Assembly: GCA_910576535.1 (NCBI GenBank)
Contig: CAJTKK010000013.1
Span: 1-64,000 of the forward strand
Length of the DNA: 64,000 bases
Source: an uncultured Lachnospiraceae bacterium
Lineage (GTDB): Bacteria; Bacillota; Clostridia; Lachnospirales; Lachnospiraceae
Direction of reading: 5' to 3'
Shown here: positions 7,829-15,679 of the stretch, piece by piece
How the letters are laid out: each line of letters begins with the position of its first letter
Position numbering within the stretch: the stretch's first letter is position 1
Notes under the pieces: generated by a model
Told to the model about the DNA's origin: nothing
Seen by the model: only the letters and a program-made list of their open reading frames with translations
The model's database searches: none
Translations under genes and position numbers: made by a program

Positions 7829-8359
7829 TCAGTCAGTCATATCCGGCCGCGTAGAATAATCCTCACAATGCAGTATGAAAGCGCCGTATTTTTCTAATTG
7901 CAGGGATTTTTGGACATCAATTACCCTTTGGTTTTTACTCCCCTTCCACAAAAGCTTGGCATCTTTTAATTCTGCCTGAAATTCACCGTCTACCAGGACA
8001 TCTACATACTGCATCATAGGGAAATGGAAAATATTTTCCCACAAATCCCCAGTATAAAGCCAGATCGTTTTATCCGGGTATTTTTCCTTTATTTCCGCCA
8101 TCAGGCTGCGCACTTCCATGCGGTTAGCTGCATGGAGAGGATCTCCGCCAGAAAACGTAATTCCTGATATATAAGGCTTATCCAACTGTTCAAAAATCTC
8201 TTTTTTTGCTTTTTCATCAAAAGGAATCCCTCCATCCGGATCCCAAGTGATGGGATTATGGCATTCTTTGCAGCAATGAGAACAACCGGCAACCCATAAG
8301 ACTACCCGCAGGCCGTCGCCGTTTAACATATCATCTTTGGTTATGTTGTGATATCTCAT
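7829..8359 (-). CDS. nrdG: Anaerobic ribonucleotide reductase activating protein (radical SAM)
   Basis: A 176-residue activase that uses a [4Fe-4S] cluster and S-adenosylmethionine to generate the glycyl radical on NrdD. The cluster motif CxxxCxxC is present as CSHCCKEC at about residues 29-36, followed by HNPITW, and FSGGDPL is the SAM-binding GGE-like motif. It starts 2 bases after the nrdD stop, so the two are translationally linked. Length is normal. It is controlled from the nrdD promoter with its NrdR boxes. Confidence 0.96.
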   Translation of the reverse strand: MRYHNITKDDMLNGDGLRVVLWVAGCSHCCKECHNPITWDPDGGIPFDEKAKKEIFEQLDKPYISGITFSGGDPLHAANRMEVRSLMAEIKEKYPDKTIWLYTGDLWENIFHFPMMQYVDVLVDGEFQAELKDAKLLWKGSKNQRVIDVQKSLQLEKYGAFILHCEDYSTRPDMTD

Positions 8360-8361
8360 TC

Positions 8362-10548
8362 TTACATGCTCTTCCTTTCTGCAATTTCTGCCATTTTCGC
8401 CTCATTCAGCCTTGTATCGCCATGTACTCTTGAGTAAGACAGATAACCGTTCATACGGTCTATTTTCGTCAGGTTCCGGCTGCCGCATTTGGGGCATACA
8501 TCCATTTCCAGTTCCTGATGCCCACAGTCATCACAATATGCAAGGGATAAATTTACCCCTTCATAAAATCCCATATCCATAGCCCGGCGGATTAAAGTTT
8601 TGATCGCTTCCAGATTATAGTCAATGGGGTATTTCACGTATTGGATTTTCCCTCCGTTTGCAAGCTCCCAAAAACGGTATTCCAAATCCTGTTTTTCAAT
8701 GGGGGTAATATCTTCCGTCACATGGCAATGGAAACTGTTGGAGACATATTCCCTGTCAGACACCCCTTCGACAATGCCGTATTTAGCGCGGAACTGTTTT
8801 ACCTGAAGCCCGCAAAGATTCTCAGCCGGGGTTCCATAAATAGCATATAAATTCCCGTCTTCTTCCTTAAATTCATTTATCCTTTTATTAATATGCTCTA
8901 ATACTTCCATGGCAAACTGCCCATCCTCTACAAGGGACTTTCCGTTATACAATTCCTGCAGTTCATTAAAAGCTGTAATGCCAAAACTTGCCGTTGCCGA
9001 TTTCAAGATAGGTTTAATTTTATCGCTTAATTTCAGCTTGCCTCCTAAAAATCCGCCTTCACAGTATGCCAAAGGATTAGTGGAAGCCCTCATTTCACCA
9101 AGATACGCATACGTACGTATGTGAAGCTGACGGATTAAGTTCAAATAATAATCCAGAACTTTATAAAAATCTTTGCTTTCCTGCCTCGATTTGGCAAGAA
9201 TCATGGGAAGATGAAGGGAAACGGCCCCAATATTAAAACGGCCCACAAAAACCGGCATATCCTCATCATCCATCGGATGCATACCGCCCCGCTCATACCA
9301 AGGGGAAAGAAAAGCGCGGCATCCCATAGGGGATATGACTTTGCCGTAACGTTTATACATGCTGGCAATATATCCTTTTCCTGTCAGGCTTAACCAATCG
9401 GGATACATTGTTTTTGCCGAACATTGCACTCCTGCCTCAAATACATCCTCTAACGGTTTCCCGGATCCATGGAGATTCTCATCGTACAGAAATACTATTT
9501 TAGGGAAAAGAACCGGTTTTTTGCATTCCTTCTTCCCCTGACCTTTACGCCTTACATTCAGCATACAGATGCTGGCCAGCCTGGCAAAACGCCCTGTCCC
9601 GATACCCGCGGTCACTGTAATAAAAGGATAATCCCCCCGGCTGCTGGCCACTGTATTAAATTTATATTCCCATCCTTGGAACCCTTGCTCGAACTCCCGG
9701 ACAACATCATCGTAAGCCTCCGCTTCCGCAGCTTCCTTGCCAATGCCCAGACGGTTATATTTTTCCAGGCTTTTCTGATATGTTTTTTCCGCATAAGGCT
9801 CCAAAATCTTGTCCACCTCAGGCACAGTAAAACCGCCGTACTGCTGGCTTGCTGCGCTAAGGACAATATCCCCGATTACATCGAAAGCTACATCCAGGGT
9901 TTTGGGTTCATTATACCAGATATTCCCCATCTCAAAACCGCCGGTCAGCACATTGGATACATCAAACAGGCAGCAATTCATCGTATCCCTGCGGGCTGAC
10001 ATATCATGGACATAAATATATCCGTCACGGCAGGCTTGGATTTCCTCTGTGGTCATAAAAAATTTCTGATAAAGCTCTTTATTGAATTGGTTAAAAATCA
10101 GGCTTCTTTTTGTAGATACTAAAGCGCTGTCCGTATTTGCGTTCTCCTTATCGCCTACATACATAATAGACTGGCTTTTTTTATAAACATCATCCATCAT
10201 GCGTACAAAATCCTGTTTATAGTTGCGGTAATCCCGATAGCTCTTTGCAACGATAGGCTTTACGTTTTCTAAAGCGCTTTCCACAATATTATGCATAATC
10301 GGAATGGGGATCTCGTCCTGTTCCAGCTCCGTGACTTTATCTACCACATATTGGCAGATATGCTGTTTTTCTTCTTCCGTAAACTTGGTCAATGCACGGT
10401 AAGCGCTTTTTCCTACCGCGTCAATCACCTTCTGCACGTTAAAAGCCTCCAGGCTCCCGTCCTTCTTAACGACCTGAACCGGTCTTTGCGGCTTAAATGT
10501 TTCCCCATAGTTTAATGTGGGATCTGCTGCAGCGGCTTCTTTACTCAT
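8362..10548 (-). CDS. nrdD: Anaerobic ribonucleoside-triphosphate reductase, class III
   Basis: A 728-residue enzyme that reduces ribonucleoside triphosphates to deoxy forms without oxygen. Residues from about 20 carry an ATP-cone (VVKKDGSLEAFNVQKVIDAV), the allosteric activity domain. The catalytic body follows. The C-terminus has a zinc site (CDDCG and CPKCG) and the glycyl-radical loop RMNGYLSYS, with Gly701 as the radical site. The ATG at 10548 has GGAGG upstream; the frame extends further to 10632 but that part is leader and overlaps an NrdR box. It forms an operon with nrdG. Expression is predicted to be repressed by NrdR when dATP is abundant. Confidence 0.97.
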   Translation of the reverse strand: MSKEAAAADPTLNYGETFKPQRPVQVVKKDGSLEAFNVQKVIDAVGKSAYRALTKFTEEEKQHICQYVVDKVTELEQDEIPIPIMHNIVESALENVKPIVAKSYRDYRNYKQDFVRMMDDVYKKSQSIMYVGDKENANTDSALVSTKRSLIFNQFNKELYQKFFMTTEEIQACRDGYIYVHDMSARRDTMNCCLFDVSNVLTGGFEMGNIWYNEPKTLDVAFDVIGDIVLSAASQQYGGFTVPEVDKILEPYAEKTYQKSLEKYNRLGIGKEAAEAEAYDDVVREFEQGFQGWEYKFNTVASSRGDYPFITVTAGIGTGRFARLASICMLNVRRKGQGKKECKKPVLFPKIVFLYDENLHGSGKPLEDVFEAGVQCSAKTMYPDWLSLTGKGYIASMYKRYGKVISPMGCRAFLSPWYERGGMHPMDDEDMPVFVGRFNIGAVSLHLPMILAKSRQESKDFYKVLDYYLNLIRQLHIRTYAYLGEMRASTNPLAYCEGGFLGGKLKLSDKIKPILKSATASFGITAFNELQELYNGKSLVEDGQFAMEVLEHINKRINEFKEEDGNLYAIYGTPAENLCGLQVKQFRAKYGIVEGVSDREYVSNSFHCHVTEDITPIEKQDLEYRFWELANGGKIQYVKYPIDYNLEAIKTLIRRAMDMGFYEGVNLSLAYCDDCGHQELEMDVCPKCGSRNLTKIDRMNGYLSYSRVHGDTRLNEAKMAEIAERKSM

Positions 10549-10628
10549 TCCACAACCTCCTGTTAAATCTCCCAATGATATAAAAACGCATGACGGGTGC
10601 ATGGCACACGTTATGCGTATACATATTT

Positions 10629-10676
10629 TCACTATATATAGTGATTAACGTGTATTAACCACCAATATTTAGTGGT
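10629..10676 (-). promoter_or_regulatory. Tandem NrdR boxes upstream of nrdD
   Basis: Two 16-bp palindromes, TCACTATATATAGTGA at 10629-10644 (perfect) and ACCAATATTTAGTGGT at 10661-10676, with 16 bases between them, so start-to-start distance is 32 bp or three helical turns. This is the known arrangement of NrdR operators. They sit just downstream of the predicted -10, where NrdR would block transcription. Confidence 0.88.
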
Positions 10677-10684
10677 TATTCTAT

Positions 10685-10713
10685 AGTATAGTGTATGACC
10701 TTTCCTATGTCAA
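10685..10713 (-). promoter_or_regulatory. Sigma-A promoter of nrdDG
   Basis: On the minus strand a perfect -35 TTGACA (10708-10713), a 17-base spacer and -10 TATACT (10685-10690). The start would fall near 10678, immediately in front of the NrdR boxes. Confidence 0.8.
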
Positions 10714-10725
10714 TAGCCAATTATG

Positions 10726-11922
10726 TCATTCCTGGCATCCGCACGGCAAGATCATTCCAGATGCTGCAATTGCTGCCACTGCTTCTTTTATCTTTTCCAC
10801 CGGCATCGTTAAGGCAAAACGGACATAGCCTTTCCCAAGGGAACCAAAACTGCTTCCCGGCGTACAAAGCACTCCTGATTTCTCCATTAACTCCATAACA
10901 AAAGCTACGTCATCACTGCCATACTGTTTTGGGATAGCCCCCCAGGCAAACATAGTTCCTTCGCTGTCTTTTATGTCCCAGCCGATGGAACGCAGTCCGC
11001 CGCAAAGGGCATCCCTCCTTTTCTGGTATTCCATGCATTGGGATTTGATCTGGTCATCCGGCCCGTTCAAGGCTGCGATAGCGCCATACTGCACCGGCAA
11101 AAAAGTCCCATAATCAATTTGCGAACGCAGTTTTTTGAAGTTGGCAATCATTTCCCGGTTCCCTATAAGAAATCCCATCCTGGCTCCTGTATAATTATAA
11201 GATTTAGATAAAGAGTAAAATTCCACACATATTTCTTTTGCTCCCGGGATAGAAAGAATGGAAATCCCTTCCCTGCCGTCATAAATAATATCCGAATAAG
11301 CATTATCGTGGACAATCATAATATTTTTATCCTTTGCCCATGGAACCAGCTTTTCATAGAAGCTCCTGGGAGCTGTTTTGCAAATAGGATTCATAGGATA
11401 GGATACTATCATGAATTTTACGCCCGCCAATATACTATCATCCATCCCTTCCAAATCAGGCAAATAACCGTTTTCAGGCGTCAATGCATAAGGGATCAGC
11501 CTGGCATTTGCCAAGGAAGGCCCTATCGTAAAAATGGGGTAGCCCGGATCCGGCGCCAACACACCATCGCCTGGGTTGCATAGGGAAAGGCCGATATGGG
11601 CAATCCCCTCTTGCGAGCCATAAACTGACATGATTTCTTCTTCTGCAAGCTCTACTCCGTAGCGTTTTTGAAACCTATTGATAACCGACCCGGTCAATTC
11701 CGGCAGGTCTGCTAAAGCATATTTATAATTTTCCGGCTTTCCTGCCGCTTCCGCTACCGCATCCATAATATACTTGGCAGGCTTAAAATCCGGCGTGCCT
11801 ACCGAAAGATTATACACAGTTCTTCCTTGGGCAAGCCGTTCATTTTTTTTCTCATTTAGTACTTGAAAAATCCCTTCCTCAAAGTCTTTCATCCTATCTG
11901 CAAATTTAAGTTCCATTGACAT
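10726..11922 (-). CDS. Class I/II aminotransferase (LL-diaminopimelate aminotransferase-like)
   Basis: A 398-residue fold-type I PLP enzyme. Visible marks are the substrate-cofactor region PDPGYPIF, SYPMNPICKTAP (usually NYPNNPT), HDNAYSDIIYDG with the PLP-phenol Asp/Tyr, and the Schiff-base Lys in FYSLSKSYNYTGARMGF. The closest remembered families are LL-DAP aminotransferase and alanine/methionine aminotransferases of Clostridia; the amino acid substrate cannot be decided. I prefer the start at 11922 (AAAGGG upstream) to 11970, which overlaps the HAD stop codon by one base. Probably co-transcribed with the HAD gene before it. Confidence 0.85.
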   Translation of the reverse strand: MSMELKFADRMKDFEEGIFQVLNEKKNERLAQGRTVYNLSVGTPDFKPAKYIMDAVAEAAGKPENYKYALADLPELTGSVINRFQKRYGVELAEEEIMSVYGSQEGIAHIGLSLCNPGDGVLAPDPGYPIFTIGPSLANARLIPYALTPENGYLPDLEGMDDSILAGVKFMIVSYPMNPICKTAPRSFYEKLVPWAKDKNIMIVHDNAYSDIIYDGREGISILSIPGAKEICVEFYSLSKSYNYTGARMGFLIGNREMIANFKKLRSQIDYGTFLPVQYGAIAALNGPDDQIKSQCMEYQKRRDALCGGLRSIGWDIKDSEGTMFAWGAIPKQYGSDDVAFVMELMEKSGVLCTPGSSFGSLGKGYVRFALTMPVEKIKEAVAAIAASGMILPCGCQE

Positions 11923-11969
11923 ATCATACCCTTTCTGCCGCCTGCGGTTTTTCACTTCAGGCGTTATCA

Positions 11970-12689
11970 TCAGTTCATAACTACCCTTTCATCCGGCATA
12001 TCCTCTAAAATACCCCATATTTCTTTCAAATTTCTAATTTCATAATCAATAGAAACATCAGAATGATTCTCAAGCCCTGCCGGATTATACCAGCATGTAG
12101 CGATCCCTGCATTATTACCGCCTTTCATATCGCTGCTTAGGGAGTCTCCCACAATTATGGTTCTTTCCCGTAAAAAACCGGGAATCTTGGAAAAACACCG
12201 TTCAAAAAATTCTTTCTGCGGTTTTGGCGCCCCTATCTGTTCGGAAACAAAAATGCCGTCTACCAGTTTCTCCAGGCCGGACAGCCTTAATTTTTTCATT
12301 TGGGTAAACGTTACCCCATTGGTTACCAAATACTGGCGGTATTTCTCTTTCAGTTTTTTTAACAGTTCATAGGAATCATCCTGAAAATAATAAACGCTTC
12401 CAAGGGCGTCCGCATACTCTTTTTGAAAGGCCAAGGCCTCGATATCCTCTTCCCCGATTTCTTTGAACAGGGTACGGAACCGTTCCACTAAAGCTTCTTT
12501 TTTATTGATTTCCCCTTTTTCTATCTGTTTCCAAAAACGCTCGTTAATAGCCGAATAAACAGCAACCGTTTCGTCGCTTGCTTCCTTCCCGAATTTTTGG
12601 AAGCAGAACCTGACGGCATAGCTTTCGGATTTTTTAAAATCTAAAAGAGTCTGATCTACGTCCCATAGTATCGTGTCAAATCTTCCCAT
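11970..12689 (-). CDS. HAD-family hydrolase, YjjG-like nucleotidase
   Basis: A 239-residue haloacid dehalogenase-type phosphatase. Motif I is WDVDQTLLDF with catalytic Asp10 and Asp12, motif II lies in YLVTNGVT, the Lys of motif III is in GAPKPQKEFF, and motif IV is VGDSLSSDMKGGNNAGI. Length and the helical cap after motif I fit the YjjG/YfnB group, which dephosphorylates (non-canonical) pyrimidine nucleoside monophosphates. Substrate not certain. It is directly upstream of the aminotransferase gene, with stop and potential start sharing one base. Confidence 0.85.
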   Translation of the reverse strand: MGRFDTILWDVDQTLLDFKKSESYAVRFCFQKFGKEASDETVAVYSAINERFWKQIEKGEINKKEALVERFRTLFKEIGEEDIEALAFQKEYADALGSVYYFQDDSYELLKKLKEKYRQYLVTNGVTFTQMKKLRLSGLEKLVDGIFVSEQIGAPKPQKEFFERCFSKIPGFLRERTIIVGDSLSSDMKGGNNAGIATCWYNPAGLENHSDVSIDYEIRNLKEIWGILEDMPDERVVMN

Positions 12690-12730
12690 CTTCTTTTCCT
12701 TCCACCCTTGTTTTCCGGTCCCCGCACAAA

Positions 12731-12755
12731 AGGGTGTCCATCAAATGAACACCCT
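12731..12755 (-). terminator. Terminator after the small membrane-protein gene
   Basis: AGGGTGT and CAT (12731-12740) pair with ATG and ACACCCT (12745-12755). On the minus strand TTTTG follows. It separates the 59-residue ORF from the HAD gene. Confidence 0.55.
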
Positions 12756-12787
12756 GCCTTCTTGTAAAATAAGCCTCTTATTTCTAT

Positions 12788-12967
12788 TTACTCCTTTAAG
12801 TCTACGTTATCTGGCATAACCGGGCGTCCTGCCCCGCCGTTTTTAGCATCCGAACTTTTTCTCCATTTTACGCCAAGGATACAAGCTACAATTACCAATG
12901 CCACAATAATTACAAAAACTAGTAAATATGAGAAAAAGGAATTTAAAAATAAAATAACGTTTGCCAT
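12788..12967 (-). CDS. Small single-pass membrane protein, 59 residues
   Basis: A short ORF starting at 12967 with AGGAGGG about 9 bases upstream. One hydrophobic segment of about 30 residues (FFSYLLVFVIIVALVIVAC and ILGV, residues 11-34) is followed by a basic anchor KWRKSS and a hydrophilic tail rich in Gly, Ala and Pro ending DNVDLKE. By the positive-inside rule the tail faces the cytoplasm. It has its own promoter (13022-13051) and terminator (12731-12755), so it looks monocistronic and real. I do not recognise a family and no function can be inferred beyond a small membrane protein. Confidence 0.75.
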   Translation of the reverse strand: MANVILFLNSFFSYLLVFVIIVALVIVACILGVKWRKSSDAKNGGAGRPVMPDNVDLKE

Positions 12968-13021
12968 TCCAACAATCCCTCCTGTCTATTTTTCATATTC
13001 CCGGATATTCCTTTGTTCCTA

Positions 13022-13051
13022 ATCATACCACTTCTTTCATGGAATCGTCAA
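13022..13051 (-). promoter_or_regulatory. Sigma-A promoter for the 59-residue membrane protein
   Basis: On the minus strand -35 TTGACG (13046-13051), 18-base spacer, -10 TATGAT (13022-13027). It lies about 55 bases upstream of the ATG, between the MutS-like gene and the small ORF. Confidence 0.7.
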
Positions 13052-13076
13052 GCGGTCATAAAAGAATCTTAAGCTG

Positions 13077-14765
13077 TCACTTGGCGTCCCAGCTTCCGTC
13101 CCTCAAAAACCTTTCTGCAAGAGCTTCCGCTTCCTGTATGATTTCCTTATCATACCCCATCACGCCAAGCAGTTTAATGGCATTTCTTGTAGCCGCCCTT
13201 CCTTTCAATAACCGGTAGTGGAAAACAATATCCTTATCCATGACTTCTTCTTCAAAATGATAATTATTATAATATTTCTCCAGCAAATGCGTCAGTTCGA
13301 TGTCATGAGTTGCAGCAAAGCAAAGAACAGAGGATTTGGAAAGACTTTTCAAAATCTGGGCGGATGCGGCAATCCTTTCCACGGTATTTGTTCCCCTTAA
13401 CACTTCATCCACAAAACAAAGCACTGGGTTCCCCTCTTTCTCCATTTCATTTAAAATTCTTTTTAAAGACTTAATTTCCACAATATAATAACTGTCCCCC
13501 CCTGACAAATCATCCCTAAGCGCCATGGAGGACATAATCCGGTAAAAACTTGCGCTGTAACTGTCAGCCATACAAGTATATACTGTCTGTGCAAGAATCG
13601 CATTGACGGCGACTGTTTTTAAAAATGTGGATTTGCCGGAAGCATTGGAACCGGTAATTAACACGCCTTTCTCTGTTAAAATACTGTTTTTCACTGGATC
13701 ATTCAGCAACGGATGATAAAGATTCTCCGCCTTCATCCCTCTACGTCCATCAAACCGGGGAATGCAATATGTTTCCAGGGATGCGCGGAAAGCGCCGATA
13801 GCAATAACGGTCTCCATGTAGCCGGCCACAGTCAGCATCCGGTCGATGGAAGCTTTATTTTTCCGCACTTCCGCTAGCATCCGGTTAAACTTAATTAAAT
13901 CCAGGTGGAAAACCATCCGCACATAGTCCAAAATAATCTCCAATGGATTGCTTGACCCGCTCATCCTCGCAGAAGACATAATAATATAAGAACCCGTTTT
14001 AAATTTCCCCAAATTTTTCCTGCATTTTTTCAGTTCTTCCATTTCTCCGGCAAATGCCCCGGCAGGCAGTTTTTCCATTTTCCCTACGTTCTGCATCAGC
14101 CTCAAAATATAAGCAAAGCTGGTCACATAAGGATCAATTTCATTTTTCGATTTAAAATAAGTGATTATATTCCGCCCCATTACAATCACCAGCAGAAGGA
14201 TGCCATACTGCGCAGAAAACAGCATGACTGCCAACGACAAAACTATGGCAAGGTTACCGGCATGATGTATCCAGTTGTTTCGTTCCCCCAGCAAATCCAA
14301 GTAATCCAGATAATCATATATGGAATATTTACCCGTTTTTCCAATCCCTGCAAAAAAAGTCTGATAATCAATCCGTTCCTCTTTGTTTTCCATAAAATAT
14401 TCGATTTGCTGTTCCAGTCTAACTGCCCTTCCCGCATCCTGCATAGGGGTCCGCAAAAGATAATACAAATATTCCTCCCCGGCGGCAGAAAAAGTATAGT
14501 TCATCCGCTGGAACACTTCATCCATGTTCAAATCGTTCCACGTAATATCATCAATATGGAATCCTGTCCCTTCATGAACCCGGAAATAGCGGGAAATTTT
14601 TTTCATCTCCCCTTCCTGATAGCCATCCCGTTTTGGCAAATCCCCATAATGGTTCCATAGCCAAAGGACAAATTCTTTCTTTTTTTTCTTTTCATCCCAA
14701 AATCCTTTCAGCATAATTAAGGCAATGACCCCAAAAAGTACCCACGCAAACACTATATATTCCAT
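13077..14765 (-). CDS. MutS-like ATPase with membrane anchor
   Basis: A 562-residue protein with the C-terminal MutS ATPase domain but not the mismatch-recognition domain. Walker A is GSNASGKSTFLKT, a mobile loop SMALRDDLSGGDSYY follows, Walker B is LCFVDEVLRGTNTVER and a signature His lies in AATHDIEL. The N-terminus is a membrane helix (residues 2-22) and a second hydrophobic pair lies near 170-200, so the ATPase should be tethered to the membrane. This is a MutS-related branch distinct from MutS1 and MutS2, with unknown role; it should not be called mismatch repair without proof. Its start overlaps the end of the MBL gene by 13 bases, which indicates one transcript. Confidence 0.85.
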   Translation of the reverse strand: MEYIVFAWVLFGVIALIMLKGFWDEKKKKKEFVLWLWNHYGDLPKRDGYQEGEMKKISRYFRVHEGTGFHIDDITWNDLNMDEVFQRMNYTFSAAGEEYLYYLLRTPMQDAGRAVRLEQQIEYFMENKEERIDYQTFFAGIGKTGKYSIYDYLDYLDLLGERNNWIHHAGNLAIVLSLAVMLFSAQYGILLLVIVMGRNIITYFKSKNEIDPYVTSFAYILRLMQNVGKMEKLPAGAFAGEMEELKKCRKNLGKFKTGSYIIMSSARMSGSSNPLEIILDYVRMVFHLDLIKFNRMLAEVRKNKASIDRMLTVAGYMETVIAIGAFRASLETYCIPRFDGRRGMKAENLYHPLLNDPVKNSILTEKGVLITGSNASGKSTFLKTVAVNAILAQTVYTCMADSYSASFYRIMSSMALRDDLSGGDSYYIVEIKSLKRILNEMEKEGNPVLCFVDEVLRGTNTVERIAASAQILKSLSKSSVLCFAATHDIELTHLLEKYYNNYHFEEEVMDKDIVFHYRLLKGRAATRNAIKLLGVMGYDKEIIQEAEALAERFLRDGSWDAK

Positions 14766-15478
14766 TCCTCAAACTCCTGTCCCGGCCTATGAATGTCCAT
14801 AATCTGCTTTTCATGCCGCCGTCCTGTCAAAGATTTTTTATACTTTCCGATGCACCCATATTTTTCCCACATATGCATGGGAAAAACTTTATCCGCATCC
14901 GTATGTTCCAGGAAATAATCCATTCCAAAACCATAAGCCTTTCCAAGCCTTGGGTCCAAAGGGACAAACGCCGCGTCAAAATGCATCCCTTCTATAGAGT
15001 CAATTTCTTTTTTATAATCTTTCCCCATTTTTTCATTGGCAAAGGAAGGCTCGCCTTCCCAATGCCACCAGTTTAAATCCCCGGCATGATAAATGCTCCG
15101 TCCTTCCGCCTTTACAATAAAAGCAACTCCTTCATCGGTAGACCGGAGCGAAAGTATCTCTATTTCATCAAATGTTAATCGTTTGTTTTTTCCTACCGTT
15201 GTTATTTTTTCTTTTACTGAAGGCGAAATATGGTTTCTTTCCAAATATTTCCCGTTCAGCTTAATATCGCTTCCAAGAAAAAAATGCGTCTTTGGGTATT
15301 CTTTTGCCAAATCAAATATCTTTAATTGAAAATGATCCTGATGCTTATGGGAAGCAAATGCATAAACCGCTTTTTCTTTTTCCCAGCAGGGCAGCTCCCC
15401 CTTATAATAATCAAACAGCAATACACAGCCTTCTAATTCTACGGCAAAGCCGCTATGGCAAATATAAGTCACTTTCAT
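14753..15478 (-). CDS. MBL-fold metallohydrolase
   Basis: A 241-residue metallo-beta-lactamase-fold hydrolase. It opens with KVTYICHSGFAVEL and carries the metal motif SHKHQDHF at about 43-50, a second ligand region YHAGDLNWW, and MHMWEKYG near the C-terminus. The family includes UlaG-like lactonases and phosphodiesterases, and the substrate is unknown. Its 3' end overlaps the MutS-like gene by 13 bases. The leader has a hairpin TGCGCAA-AAG-TTGCGCA followed by GAAATGGAG, similar to leaders before moxR and one lepB. Confidence 0.85.
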   Translation of the reverse strand: MKVTYICHSGFAVELEGCVLLFDYYKGELPCWEKEKAVYAFASHKHQDHFQLKIFDLAKEYPKTHFFLGSDIKLNGKYLERNHISPSVKEKITTVGKNKRLTFDEIEILSLRSTDEGVAFIVKAEGRSIYHAGDLNWWHWEGEPSFANEKMGKDYKKEIDSIEGMHFDAAFVPLDPRLGKAYGFGMDYFLEHTDADKVFPMHMWEKYGCIGKYKKSLTGRRHEKQIMDIHRPGQEFEEWNI

Positions 15479-15590
15479 TTTTTACTCCATTTCTGCGCAA
15501 CTTTTGCGCATACCGATTTGATATCTATGCAATATCCGCAAGCTTGGGATAAATCATGAAGCCTTTACCGTTTTCCCTCTTATTGAAAAC

Positions 15591-15620
15591 AGGAAGCACT
15601 CATTTTTTTGAATGCTTCCT
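15591..15620 (-). terminator. Terminator after the NCS2 permease gene
   Basis: AGGAAGCA at 15591-15598 pairs with TGCTTCCT at 15613-15620, extended by three more pairs including a G-U. The U-rich tail on the minus strand is GTTTTC, modest. It separates the purine block from the MBL gene. Confidence 0.6.
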
Positions 15621-15679
15621 TTTCCTCAATACAGTCCTTATTATACTTTAACACGAATACGTTCTTTCACGTATACTTT

